64,000 bases of DNA. Source: Halegenticoccus soli. Lineage in GTDB: Archaea > Halobacteriota > Halobacteria > Halobacteriales > Haloferacaceae. Where the stretch lies: the NCBI RefSeq assembly GCF_002844195.1, contig NZ_PEND01000001.1, positions 372,001 through 436,000 of the forward strand, read 5' to 3'. Of this stretch, positions 41,620-49,634 are shown piece after piece (within the stretch, counting starts at the first letter, position 1; each line of letters starts with the position of its first letter). The notes beneath the pieces were generated by a model. It was given only the letters and a program-made list of their open reading frames with translations. It was not told the DNA's origin and did no database searches. Made by a program: the position numbers and the translations under genes.

Positions 41620-41753
41620 GTCCCCTCCGTCCCTTCGAAGTATTCCGCGATCGACTCGGCGATGCGGTCCAGGTCCGCCGGCGAGAGGTGCGGGTGGACC
41701 GGGAGCGAGAGCACCCGCTCCGGGAGCGTCAGTTCCGCCCGCGGTGGACACTC
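41616..41753 (-). pseudogene. C-terminal remnant of a DegT/DnrJ/EryC1 aminotransferase
   Basis: The minus strand reads ERVLSLPVHPHLSPADLDRI then IAEYFEGTEGT and a stop, the characteristic C-terminus of the sugar aminotransferase family (LPxHPxL). Only about 45 codons survive, without a start; upstream the frame dissolves into three 14-16-base direct repeats (CCCGGTGTGACC..., 41755-41798). Its stop codon abuts the stop of the convergent Vms1-like gene. Confidence 0.65.
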
Positions 41754-41823
41754 ACCCGGTGTGACCCCTGCCCGGTGTACTCTGCCCGGCGTAACCCGCC
41801 CCGCCGCGCGCGACCGGTCCCTC

Positions 41824-41830
41824 TTTTATG
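41824..41830 (+). promoter_or_regulatory. TATA-like box of the DUF1611 gene
   Basis: TTTTATG in GC-rich DNA, about 28 bases before the ATG at MTADTDG. It predicts a leaderless transcript and decides that start over the in-frame ATG nine codons earlier, which overlaps the box itself. Confidence 0.55.
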
Positions 41831-41854
41831 CTGTCGGTGACGAACTCCACGCAC

Positions 41855-42898
41855 ATGACGGCAGACACCGACGGATCGCGGCGCATCGCGATCCTGGCCC
41901 ACGAGAAGTTCCCCCACGAGGCGAAAACCGCGACCGGGGTCATCCGGTACGGCTCGGACGAGGTCGTCGCCGTCCTCGACCGCGACCGCGCGGGCGACCG
42001 CGTCTCGGAGCACCTCCCGGACGCGCCGGACGCCCCCGTCGTTGAGTCGATGGCGGACGCGCCCGACTGCGACGCCCTCTTGATCGGCATCGCGCCCATC
42101 GGCGGCGGCTTCGACGACTCCTGGCGGCCGGACGTGCGAACGGCGCTCGAACGCGGCTGCGACGTGGTCGCCGGCCTCCACTACTTCCTCACGGAGGACG
42201 AGGAGTTCGTCGCGCTCGCAGAGGAGCACGGCGCTGAGCTCCACGACGTTCGCAAGCCCCGCGACGATCTCACGGTCAGCCGGGGGATCGCCGACGAGGT
42301 GGACGCCGAGATCGTGCTCACGGTCGGCACCGACTGCTCCGTCGGGAAGATGACGGTCTCGCTCGAACTCGCCCGCGCGGCGGCGGATCGAGGCGTCGAC
42401 GCCGAGTTCGTACCCACGGGGCAGACCGGCATCATGATCTCCGGGTGGGGCAACCCCATCGACCGCGTGGTGAGCGACTTCACCGCCGGCGCGGTCGAGG
42501 AGATGATCCTGGAGAAGGGCGACGAGCGCGACGTGCTGTTCGTCGAGGGGCAGGGCTCTATCGTCCACCCCGCCTACTCGGCGGTCACCTGCGGCATCCT
42601 CCACGGCGCGATGCCCGACAAGCTCGTCCTCTGTCACGAGGCCGGCCGGGAAGTCATCCACGGCTACGAGGACACCGCGCTCCCGCCGATCCCGGACTAC
42701 GTCGACCTCTACGAGGACCTCGCCGCGCCGGTCCACGAGACCGAGGTGGCCGCGGGCGCGCTGAACACCGTCGGCGTCGACGACGACAAGGCGGCCAGGG
42801 CCGCCGTGGACGCCTACGCCGACGACCTCGGCGCGCCCGCGACCGATCCGGTCCGCTTCGGCCCCGACGAGATCCTGGCGGCGCTCGATCTCGAATGA
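41855..42898 (+). CDS. dgcN: DUF1611 protein, D-glutamate N-acyltransferase (DgcN) candidate
   Basis: 347 aa. DUF1611 has an N-terminal Rossmann-like domain (about 1-150) and a P-loop domain with GTDCSVGKMT (residues 158-167). The loop FVPTGQTGIMISGWGNPIDRV, split as QTGIMISGWG and the later LFVEGQGSIVHPAYS, is typical of the family. Members have been shown to N-acylate D-glutamate in a two-step D-Glu degradation route with an enolase-superfamily racemase. The next gene, overlapping by four bases, is exactly such an enzyme, so the pair is a probable D-Glu or dipeptide catabolic operon. Length matches. Confidence 0.8.
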   Translation: MTADTDGSRRIAILAHEKFPHEAKTATGVIRYGSDEVVAVLDRDRAGDRVSEHLPDAPDAPVVESMADAPDCDALLIGIAPIGGGFDDSWRPDVRTALERGCDVVAGLHYFLTEDEEFVALAEEHGAELHDVRKPRDDLTVSRGIADEVDAEIVLTVGTDCSVGKMTVSLELARAAADRGVDAEFVPTGQTGIMISGWGNPIDRVVSDFTAGAVEEMILEKGDERDVLFVEGQGSIVHPAYSAVTCGILHGAMPDKLVLCHEAGREVIHGYEDTALPPIPDYVDLYEDLAAPVHETEVAAGALNTVGVDDDKAARAAVDAYADDLGAPATDPVRFGPDEILAALDLE

Positions 42899-43938
42899 GC
42901 CTCGAAACCGAGTTCGAGCGGGTGTCGCTCCCGCTCGCGGACGCGTTCACGATCTCGCGCGGGACGCAGGAGGTCGCCGAGAACGTCGTCGTCCGGGTCA
43001 CCGACGGCGGCGGGATGACGGGCGTCGGCGCGGCCGCCCCGTCGAGCCACTACGGGGAGACCGCCGACACGGTCGAGGCGGTCCTGCCGTCGCTGCTGTC
43101 GGTCGTCGAGGAGGTCGGCGACCCGCACGCGCTCGCCCGCGTCGAGCGCCGGCTCCGGGAGACCGTCGCGGACAACCCCGCGGCCCGGACCGCGGTGAGC
43201 GTCGCGCTGCACGATCTCGCGGCCAAGCGCCTCGGCGTCCCGCTGTACCGCCTCTGGGGGCTCGACCCCGCCGAGGGCCCGCGCACCTCGTTCACGATCG
43301 GCCTGGACGCGACCGAGCGCGTCCGCGAGAAGACCGCCGAGGCCGTCGAGGCGGGCTACCCGATCCTGAAGATCAAGCTCGGCACCGACCGCGACGAGGA
43401 ACTCATCGCCGCGGTGCGGGAGGAGGCACCCGACGCGACGATCCGCGTGGACGCGAACGAGGCCTGGACGCCGCGCGAGGCCGTTCGCATGTGCGAGACG
43501 CTCGCGGAGTACGGCGTGGAGTTCGTCGAACAGCCCGTCCCGGCCGAGGATCCGGCGGGACTGAAGTTCGTCTACGAGCGGAGCGCCCTCCCGATCGCGG
43601 CCGACGAGTCGTGCGTCGCCCTGCCGGACGTGCCGGCGGTCGCCGACCGCGCGGACGTCGTGAACCTGAAGCTGATGAAGTGCGGCGGCCTCCGGGAGGC
43701 GACGCGGATGATCCACGCCGCCCGGGCCCACGGCCTCGAAGTCATGCTCGGCTGCATGGTCGAGACGAACGCCGCCATCGCCGCCGCGTGCCACCTCGCT
43801 CCGCTTCTCGACTACGCCGACCTCGACGGCTCGCTGCTGCTCGCGGAGGACCCCTACGCCGGCGTCGACCTCGACGGCGGCGAGATCCGACTCGCCGACC
43901 TCGACCGCAGCGGCACGGGCGCACACCGCCTCGACTGA
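42895..43938 (+). CDS. dgcA: Enolase-superfamily dipeptide epimerase / N-acyl-amino-acid racemase
   Basis: 347 aa. Mandelate racemase/muconate lactonising fold: capping domain, then barrel with KxK (Lys159, Lys161), metal ligands Asp186 (RVDANEAW), Glu212 (VEQPVP) and Asp237 (AADES), and the second base Lys259 in NLKLMKCGG. The barrel end has DLD (Asp309, Asp311), the DxD motif that dipeptide epimerases use to bind the substrate ammonium group. Two catalytic lysines allow 1,1-proton transfer. Either L-Ala-D/L-Glu epimerisation or racemisation of N-acyl-D-Glu fits; the coupled DUF1611 gene favours the latter. Confidence 0.85.
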   Translation: MSLETEFERVSLPLADAFTISRGTQEVAENVVVRVTDGGGMTGVGAAAPSSHYGETADTVEAVLPSLLSVVEEVGDPHALARVERRLRETVADNPAARTAVSVALHDLAAKRLGVPLYRLWGLDPAEGPRTSFTIGLDATERVREKTAEAVEAGYPILKIKLGTDRDEELIAAVREEAPDATIRVDANEAWTPREAVRMCETLAEYGVEFVEQPVPAEDPAGLKFVYERSALPIAADESCVALPDVPAVADRADVVNLKLMKCGGLREATRMIHAARAHGLEVMLGCMVETNAAIAAACHLAPLLDYADLDGSLLLAEDPYAGVDLDGGEIRLADLDRSGTGAHRLD

Positions 43939-43982
43939 TCCGGCGCGTCGCCGTCGTCCGGACGGTCGTACCGACCCCGCCC

Positions 43983-45512
43983 TCAGAGCCACTCGGCGAA
44001 CGACGCCGTCGCCTCCGACCGCCGGACGTACTCGCGCTGCGCGTCGGTGATCGCCTCCGGGAGCGACGCGCCGCCCTCGACGGCTTCCCGGACGCGCGCC
44101 CGCTTCCACGCGCTCGGCGTCGTCCGGGCGTCGCGCCTGGCTTCGATGGGGGCGAGGTACTCCTCGATCGTCCCCCCGGCGACGCCGAACGCGGTGAGCC
44201 CGCGCCGGGCGAACCGGAACACCTCGTCGTGGACGACGGCCGGGTCGTGCGTTCGGTCCCCCTCGGCGGTCACCCACGCCAGCTCGGCGTCCGGGCCGTC
44301 GTCGACGGCGTTGTAAAAGGACTCCTCGGCGTCGGCCCACGCGAGCGACTTGATCGGGTGGTCCGCCTCGACGAGTCCGCGCAGGAGCCCGACGGTGAGC
44401 GCCTGCAGCCCGACCGTGTCTCGGACCGTCGGCTGGGCCGGCAGCGGGCGGTACTCGATGCGGACGGACGCCTCGTCGTTCCGGCCTCCCGCGCCGGGCG
44501 GCGCGGGCGTCCGCCCCCCGATCACGGTCCGAACCCACCGCCAGTACGTCCCGCGCTTGTGTTCGAGTTCGGGGTACGGCTCGGGGTACGCCGACTCCTC
44601 GTCGGGGTCGCTCAGAAACGGCGCGACCGTCTCGTCGTCGACGAGTCGCCTCACGGCGTCCTCGACGGAGTCGATGTCGCGCGGGACGCACACTTTCCGA
44701 CGCACGCCGACGTTGATCGACTGCTCGAAGACGGGGACGCGGAGCTCGTGCGGCGTCGCGTCCAACACCCGATCCGGGTCGGCGTCGCCGTACAGGTCCG
44801 CGGGGAGGAACGGCGAGTTCGCCGCCAGCGCGAGCACCGGGCCGAGCGTCCGGACGGCGCAGTTGAAGTAGCGCGGGAACGCCGCCGTCGACGGCACCTG
44901 GAGGTGCGGCTGCATCGACGCCGTGAGGGACTCGACGAGGATCGACGGGAACGTCCGCTCGACGCCCGGCACGGACAGCGGAATCTCGCCGCCGGCGCGG
45001 CGGAGCGTGTCGTTGTCCAGCGCGCAGTACCGCGGGTCCGACCGCATGTTCGCGGCCACGACGACCCCGCCGCGCTCGGCGCGCTCGCCGAGGTACGCCT
45101 CGGTCCCCTCCGGCGGCGGGATCGTCCACATCCCGTCGAGGACGGGACGCAGCCCCGCACCGCCGAGGACCTCGCGGGCGCGCTCGACCCGCGTCCGGAG
45201 TCGATTCGCCTGCCGGTCGAACCCCGAGCCGTCCAGCACGTCCGGGGTCGTGTTGAACTCGACGTTGTGCACGCCGAGCTCCTTCTCGCAGCCCGCTTCG
45301 TCGAACGCGCTCGCCGGAACCCGTCGGAGCCGTCCGCCGTCGTCGACGACGTACGATTCGAGTTCGAGCCCGACGGCGAAGGTCGCGTTTTCGAGCAGGC
45401 CCGACCGGTAGTCTTCGAGCAGTCGCTCGGCCTGCCGCTCGACTCGCCGCTCGAACTCCGCCCGCGTGGCCGGCGAGAGCGAGTCGCGGACGCGCTCGAC
45501 GAGTTCGTCCAT
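43983..45512 (-). CDS. Glutamate-cysteine ligase-like (GCS2 family) protein, long form
   Basis: 509 aa, longer than typical YbdK/GshA carboxylate-amine ligases (about 360-380). GCS2 signatures: FAVGLELESYVVDD, ELGVHNVEFNTTPDVL (acidic metal-binding region), MQPHLQVPS, LALAANSPFL and VRIEYRPLPAQPT. Haloarchaea make gamma-glutamylcysteine as their main thiol; this could be the ligase or a paralogue with another acceptor. The last 90 residues are extra. It faces the D-Glu operon tail to tail, which may be coincidence. Confidence 0.78.
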   Translation of the reverse strand: MDELVERVRDSLSPATRAEFERRVERQAERLLEDYRSGLLENATFAVGLELESYVVDDGGRLRRVPASAFDEAGCEKELGVHNVEFNTTPDVLDGSGFDRQANRLRTRVERAREVLGGAGLRPVLDGMWTIPPPEGTEAYLGERAERGGVVVAANMRSDPRYCALDNDTLRRAGGEIPLSVPGVERTFPSILVESLTASMQPHLQVPSTAAFPRYFNCAVRTLGPVLALAANSPFLPADLYGDADPDRVLDATPHELRVPVFEQSINVGVRRKVCVPRDIDSVEDAVRRLVDDETVAPFLSDPDEESAYPEPYPELEHKRGTYWRWVRTVIGGRTPAPPGAGGRNDEASVRIEYRPLPAQPTVRDTVGLQALTVGLLRGLVEADHPIKSLAWADAEESFYNAVDDGPDAELAWVTAEGDRTHDPAVVHDEVFRFARRGLTAFGVAGGTIEEYLAPIEARRDARTTPSAWKRARVREAVEGGASLPEAITDAQREYVRRSEATASFAEWL

Positions 45513-45575
45513 GGGACGGGGGTTGCCGTTCGAAGGGGTTAGTCGTTCCGTCGGTCGCGGTCCGGACGGACGACG

Positions 45576-46616
45576 CTACTTCCAGTCGACGTCGTCCGAC
45601 CTCGCCGTCTGCCGGAGGATGAACGGGCCGATCGCGAGCGTCCGCTTGGCGACGGTCGCGATGCGGAGGATGTACGAGAGCAGCAGCACGAACGGCGTGA
45701 GCGACACCGTCGCCGCGGCGCTGACGAGCAAGACGAGGTTGCCGATGCCGAACGTGCTGCCGGTAATCGCGTCCGGCGTCACGTACAGCATCATCACCAT
45801 CGCGACGACGAGCGCCGGGATCGACGAGTACAGCATCACCCGCGAGAGGTTGACGAGCTCCCACTGGAAGTACAGCGTCTTGAAGTGTTCGCGCGCGGGG
45901 CCGAAGAACTCGAGCACGTTGATGAGGTCGGCGAGCGCCTCGTCGGTGGCGTCGTCGAGCGAGTCGGCGTGCTCGCTCTTGAGCCGCCGCGCCTCGTAGA
46001 TCTTCCACGAGTAGTTGAAATCGAGGGCGGTGGAAATCACGCCGAACGTCCCGAACTGCGAGCCGCTGAGCCGATCGCCGACCTCCCGCGCGTTCTCCGT
46101 GAGGCTGTCCACGTAATCCTCGACGCGGTCGCGGAGCTTCTCGTCCTCGTTCCCCTCGACTTCCTCGCCGAGCCGATTGGCGTGCGTCTGGACGGCGTCG
46201 ACCAGCGCCGCGAGGAACGACGCGGGGTCCGGCGGGCTCGTCTCCGTGCCGAGCCACGGCTCCACGTCCTCGCGGAAGTCGACGGCGCCCCGCATGCGCT
46301 CGCGCTGGTCTCCGAGCGGTCCGAGCTCCTGGGAGAGCACGAGCTGGTTGATGGTGACGACGAGCGTGACGCCGGTGACGATGGCGTTGATACCCGGCGA
46401 GAAGAGCCACCAGAGGCCGTTGTGGCTCGCCACGACGGCCCGCATCGGGGCGAGGTCGAGCAGGCTGGCCGCGACCAGGGAGAGGAACACTCCGAGCAGG
46501 AGCGCCCCGGCGACGATCCACCTGTTCGCGTCCATCAGGAGCCAGAATTTCCACCGACTCTGTGCGGCGCGACCCCGCATCGTGTCGCTCGGCGAGCCGT
46601 CGTCAGCGTCTTCCAT
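45576..46616 (-). CDS. Four-helix membrane protein downstream of pspA
   Basis: 346 aa, family unknown. TM1 (about residues 35-58, WIVAGALLLGVFLSLVAASL) and TM2 (75-95, INAIVTGVTLVVTINQLVL) are followed by a 150-residue soluble charged region, then TM3 (VMLYSSIPALVVAMVMMLY) and TM4 (LVLLVSAAATVSLTPFVLLL) and a basic tail. It lies directly downstream of pspA on the same strand (72 bases), so the two may form a membrane-stress unit. The ATG at MEDADDG is preferred because preceding codons overlap the spacer. Confidence 0.75.
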   Translation of the reverse strand: MEDADDGSPSDTMRGRAAQSRWKFWLLMDANRWIVAGALLLGVFLSLVAASLLDLAPMRAVVASHNGLWWLFSPGINAIVTGVTLVVTINQLVLSQELGPLGDQRERMRGAVDFREDVEPWLGTETSPPDPASFLAALVDAVQTHANRLGEEVEGNEDEKLRDRVEDYVDSLTENAREVGDRLSGSQFGTFGVISTALDFNYSWKIYEARRLKSEHADSLDDATDEALADLINVLEFFGPAREHFKTLYFQWELVNLSRVMLYSSIPALVVAMVMMLYVTPDAITGSTFGIGNLVLLVSAAATVSLTPFVLLLSYILRIATVAKRTLAIGPFILRQTARSDDVDWK

Positions 46617-46688
46617 ACGTCCGATACGGTCGCCGGCCCACAAATCGTTCGTGGCGGACTCGTCGACCCCCCGACGGGGCCGGCCCGC

Positions 46689-47501
46689 TCACTCGGAGCG
46701 GGACTCTTCCTCCCTGAGCTCTTCCAGCTCCGATTCGACCTCCTCGTCGCTCACGTCGGTTTCGGTCTCCGGTTCGGATTCGCCCTCGGCCGACTCCGGC
46801 TCGCCTTTCCCCATCTCGGCCTTCAGCGTCTCCAGTTCGGTGTCGACCTCGCTCGAACTCCGGGCGGCTTCGAGCTCCCGGTCGATCTCGTCCTTGTCCG
46901 AGAGGGCGTCCTCGAACGCGCCCGTCGTCTCCAGTTCGTCCATCGCGGCCGAGCGCGCTTCCATCTCGTCGGTCCGCTCCTCGGCGCGCTCGATGGCGCG
47001 ACCGACGTCCTCCATCTCGTCGCCGACGCCGGTCATCGCCTCGGAGACCCGGCTCGACGCCTCGGCGGCCTCGTAGCGGGCCTTCATCGTCTCCTTCCGG
47101 GTGCGGAACTCCTCGATGCGGCTCTGTAGCTCGTTCTTCTTCTCGACGAGGTCGTCCTGGGTCGACTGGAGGTTGGCGATCTGCCCTTCGAGTTCCTCGA
47201 TCTGGTTCATCTTCGACTGCTTTTTCTCCAGCGCCCGCCGAGCGAGGTCGTCGCGGTCCTGGCTGACCGCCTCGCGGGCCTGCTCGTTGTGCTTCTCGAC
47301 GTTCTCCTCCAGGCGTCGCTTTTGGATCTCCAGCCGCTTTTTCTGCGTCGTCAGGTCGGCGATGCCCTGCTTGACCTGCTGGAGCTCGTCCCGCATCTGC
47401 TCGTAGGAGTAATCGAGCGTCTCGGTCGGGTCCTCCGCCCGGTTGAGGATAGCGTTGATCTTCGACCGGATGACGTACGACGCGCGCGAGAGTATTCCCA
47501 T
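46689..47501 (-). CDS. pspA: PspA/IM30 (ESCRT-III-like) membrane-remodelling protein
   Basis: 270 aa, almost entirely helical. N-terminal MGILSRASYVIRSKINAILNRAEDP is the membrane-binding amphipathic helix and conserved PspA opening; the following YSYEQMRDEL and QGIADLTTQKKRLE continue the long alpha1-alpha2 hairpin, and MTGVGDEMEDVGRAIERAEE forms the later helices. The C-terminal 45 residues are a Glu/Ser-rich acidic tail. The family protects membrane integrity and forms rods or rings. TATA-like sequence for the divergent hydrolase lies in the 50-base spacer. Confidence 0.92.
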   Translation of the reverse strand: MGILSRASYVIRSKINAILNRAEDPTETLDYSYEQMRDELQQVKQGIADLTTQKKRLEIQKRRLEENVEKHNEQAREAVSQDRDDLARRALEKKQSKMNQIEELEGQIANLQSTQDDLVEKKNELQSRIEEFRTRKETMKARYEAAEASSRVSEAMTGVGDEMEDVGRAIERAEERTDEMEARSAAMDELETTGAFEDALSDKDEIDRELEAARSSSEVDTELETLKAEMGKGEPESAEGESEPETETDVSDEEVESELEELREEESRSE

Positions 47502-47524
47502 ATCTCCCTCTTATGGACCTCGGG

Positions 47525-47531
47525 CTTAAAA
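47525..47531 (+). promoter_or_regulatory. TATA-like box of the alpha/beta hydrolase gene
   Basis: CTTAAAA 24-30 bases before the ATG at MVDDTVL. It sets a leaderless start there and argues against the in-frame ATG 14 codons earlier, which would overlap the box. Confidence 0.5.
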
Positions 47532-47554
47532 CCTCATGCGGACAAGAGGTCGGC

Positions 47555-48235
47555 ATGGTCGACGACACCGTTTTGATCCCCGGCGGGCGGGACGTGCGGG
47601 CGACGCTCGATCGCGCGACCGGCGGCTCGGTCGAGGACGACGAGGGACCCGAGGGCAGGACGGGCGGCGAGGCCGACGACGCCGGCGGTCCCGCCGCCGA
47701 CGGAGCCGACGCGGCCGTGGTCGCATGCCCGCCGCACCCGCAGCACCGCGGCCACCGCGGCGACGACCGGCTCGTCGCCGTCAGCGACGCGCTCACAGAG
47801 CGCGGGATCGACTGCCTCCGGTTCGACTACGGCCCGTGGGACGAGGGCTACGGCGAGCGCGAGGACGCCCGAAACGCGCTCCGCTGGGCGGCAGATCGGT
47901 ACGAGCGCGTCGGGCTCTTCGGCTTCAGCTTCGGGGCCGCGATCGCCCTCCTGACCGCCGCCGGCCGCGACGACCTCGCGGCCGTGAGCGCGCTCGCGCC
48001 CGCGGCGCGCCTCGCGGCCGACCTGGACGCCGCGGCCGCCGTCGACGAGGTCGCCGCGCCCCTCCAGGTCGTCTACGGCGTCCGCGACGACACCGTCGAC
48101 TGGGGACCGGTGGTCGATCGCGCGCGCGAACGCGAGGCCGAGGTCATCGAACTGAGCGCGGATCACTTCTTCGTCGGCCAGGGGCGGAACGTGGGCGAGG
48201 CGGCGGCCTCGTTCTTCGAGCCGCACCTGGGCTGA
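47555..48235 (+). CDS. Alpha/beta-hydrolase (dienelactone-hydrolase/acylpeptidase-like)
   Basis: 226 aa. Nucleophile elbow GFSFGAA (Ser about residue 125) after the strand RVGLFGFSF, an early VVACPPHPQHRGHRGDD (HG-type oxyanion region), acid in YGVRDDTVDW and catalytic His in SADHFFVGQG. Residues 25-55 are a Gly/Asp/Ala linker. These small hydrolases are usually esterases of unknown substrate. The gene's last 14 bases are duplicated right after the stop codon. Confidence 0.8.
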   Translation: MVDDTVLIPGGRDVRATLDRATGGSVEDDEGPEGRTGGEADDAGGPAADGADAAVVACPPHPQHRGHRGDDRLVAVSDALTERGIDCLRFDYGPWDEGYGEREDARNALRWAADRYERVGLFGFSFGAAIALLTAAGRDDLAAVSALAPAARLAADLDAAAAVDEVAAPLQVVYGVRDDTVDWGPVVDRAREREAEVIELSADHFFVGQGRNVGEAAASFFEPHLG

Positions 48236-48285
48236 CGCACACCTGGGCTGACGTACCGACGTACCGACGTGCCGACGTGCCGTCG
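48224..48285 (+). repeat. Short tandem duplications at the end of the hydrolase gene
   Basis: CACCTGGGCTGACG occurs twice, 16 bases apart (48224-48237 spanning the stop codon, and 48240-48253), then four octamers follow without gap: TACCGACG, TACCGACG, TGCCGACG, TGCCGTCG. This looks like replication slippage. Confidence 0.8.
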
Positions 48286-48437
48286 TTCCGCAGAAACTAC
48301 CGATACCGGCGCGCGCTGTCGCGGCCTCCGTGCCGCGACGGATGGCGCGCGAGGGAACGCGAGCGCGTCGGTGCGAGCGCCCGGTTGGGGAGGCGTGAGG
48401 CTTCGGCGGGCGAGCTGTCGGGCGGGACTGAAAGGGG

Positions 48438-48526
48438 GCGCGCTCTCGGGGAGGCACGGGGACGCAAGCACCGCAACGAGCGGAGCGAGTGAGGAGCGCA
48501 GCGAGCCGCGCGACCCGAGAGCGCGC
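48438..48526. repeat. Inverted repeat in a gene-free spacer
   Basis: The 430-base spacer between the hydrolase and transcription factor S contains no plausible gene. A perfect 13-base inverted repeat (GCGCGCTCTCGGG at 48438-48450, its complement at 48514-48526) frames 63 bases of purine-rich GAGCGxAGxGAG repeats. Just before it is GGGCGGGACTGAAAGGGGGC. The arrangement could be a MITE-like element or a large RNA hairpin. Confidence 0.45.
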
Positions 48527-48667
48527 GGGCTTTCGAGGCGTTTTCCGTCCGTACCCCGTTACGCTACGGACGATCGTCTCGGCCCGAGTACGTCGGTTCA
48601 AAACCCGATGCCCTCCTGGTAATCCCTCATACGCAACCAACTCTTGATCGGCCGCCGACTCATCCGA

Positions 48668-48991
48668 CTAATTGTACTCCCGCCACCGGTACCCGCACTC
48701 CTTGCACTTGAAAAAGCGCGTCGGCGGCTCGTCCGCGGAGGCGGTCTGCTTGATCGTGTACCACGCCGCGCCGTGGCCGCACTTGTCGCACGTCACGTCG
48801 TTCGCGGTCGGCTTGCCCTCGAAGTCGGCCCCCTCCTCGGTTTCGATCACGTCGTCGTCGGTCTGCTCCTCCGTCGAGACGAACTTCGCGGCGAGGTCCT
48901 CGTCGCGGTCCGCCGTCGCGCCGCAGTTGCGACAGACCATCTCTCCGTCCCGATTGACCATCATCGAGCCGCACTCGTCGCAGAATTGCAT
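48668..48991 (-). CDS. tfs: Transcription factor S (TFIIS-like RNA cleavage factor)
   Basis: 107 aa with two zinc ribbons. N-terminal ribbon FCDECGSMMV...MVCRNCG, C-terminal ribbon TCDKCGHGAAWYTIKQ...FFKCKECGYRWREY. The catalytic acidic pair is in TASADEPPT, equivalent to the DE of RSADE in other archaeal TFS; the preceding Arg is replaced by Ala-Ser context (TA instead of TR), a small variation. It stimulates transcript cleavage by arrested RNA polymerase. Full family length. Confidence 0.93.
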   Translation of the reverse strand: MQFCDECGSMMVNRDGEMVCRNCGATADRDEDLAAKFVSTEEQTDDDVIETEEGADFEGKPTANDVTCDKCGHGAAWYTIKQTASADEPPTRFFKCKECGYRWREYN

Positions 48992-49052
48992 GTCCGAACC
49001 GTTCTCGCCCCGGACACAAATGTCGCTCGGGTCGGCCGACGCGCCGGTCGAA

Positions 49053-49634
49053 TCAACCCCCCTTCGGACCGCCGTCACCGCCGATGTCGCCGTCACCGTC
49101 GCCACCGCCGTCGTCGGCGACATCGCCGACGTCGCCGACGTCGCCGTCGACCATCGGGCACCCGCGCACCCGGAACCGGTCGAGGTCGACGACCTCGACG
49201 ATCTCCGTCCCCTCGCGCGCACACGTCGCCCGCGGCGGCGCGGCGAAGTGCCGACAGCGCTGGCAGTACTCCCGCTTCGGGACGACGCGTTCGGGTCGAA
49301 GGTCGCCGACCCGCCCGCCGGACGGCTCCCGATCCGTCCGCTCCGCGCCGGGATCGTTCGATCCGTCGCCGCCGCCGGACGCGAGGGCCGTCCACGCCCG
49401 CTCGTCGGCGATTTCGCCGTCTTCCCGGCTCGCTTCGGCGACGAGATCTCCGAGGGATCGGTCCGTCGGGCCGGACTCGCTCGCGTGGAGTTCCCTCGCC
49501 CCGTCCCGCTCACCCGCCTCGACCCGTTCGAAGAGGCTCTCGTCCGCGTCCGACGACCGCTCGCGCCGGGCTCTGAACTCCCGCGCGAGACCGTCCAGCG
49601 GAGCTGACTCCTCGTTCGAACCGGACTCACTCAT
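49053..49634 (-). CDS. Cys4 zinc-binding protein with Gly/Asp repeat tail
   Basis: 193 aa, unrecognised family. A disordered Glu/Arg/Ser-rich N-terminal two thirds leads to a compact segment with YCQRCRHFAAPP, ATCAREG and RVRGCPMV, four cysteines that could hold zinc. The last 30 residues are repeats of DVGDVGD and GGDGDGD, encoded by tandem GTCGCC units. It overlaps the stop of the coiled-coil/zinc-ribbon gene by eight bases, so the two are one operon and perhaps one complex. Confidence 0.65.
   Translation of the reverse strand: MSESGSNEESAPLDGLAREFRARRERSSDADESLFERVEAGERDGARELHASESGPTDRSLGDLVAEASREDGEIADERAWTALASGGGDGSNDPGAERTDREPSGGRVGDLRPERVVPKREYCQRCRHFAAPPRATCAREGTEIVEVVDLDRFRVRGCPMVDGDVGDVGDVADDGGGDGDGDIGGDGGPKGG

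Noticed and set aside
48269-48560. Purine-rich GAGCG/GCGAG repeats, considered as a CRISPR array
   Set aside because: No regular repeat-spacer period and no cas genes in the window; the words vary in length and spacing.
49078-49152. GTCGCC/GTCGGC tandem words, considered as a non-coding repeat array
   Set aside because: They are explained by the in-frame Gly/Asp/Val repeats of the Cys4 protein's C-terminus.
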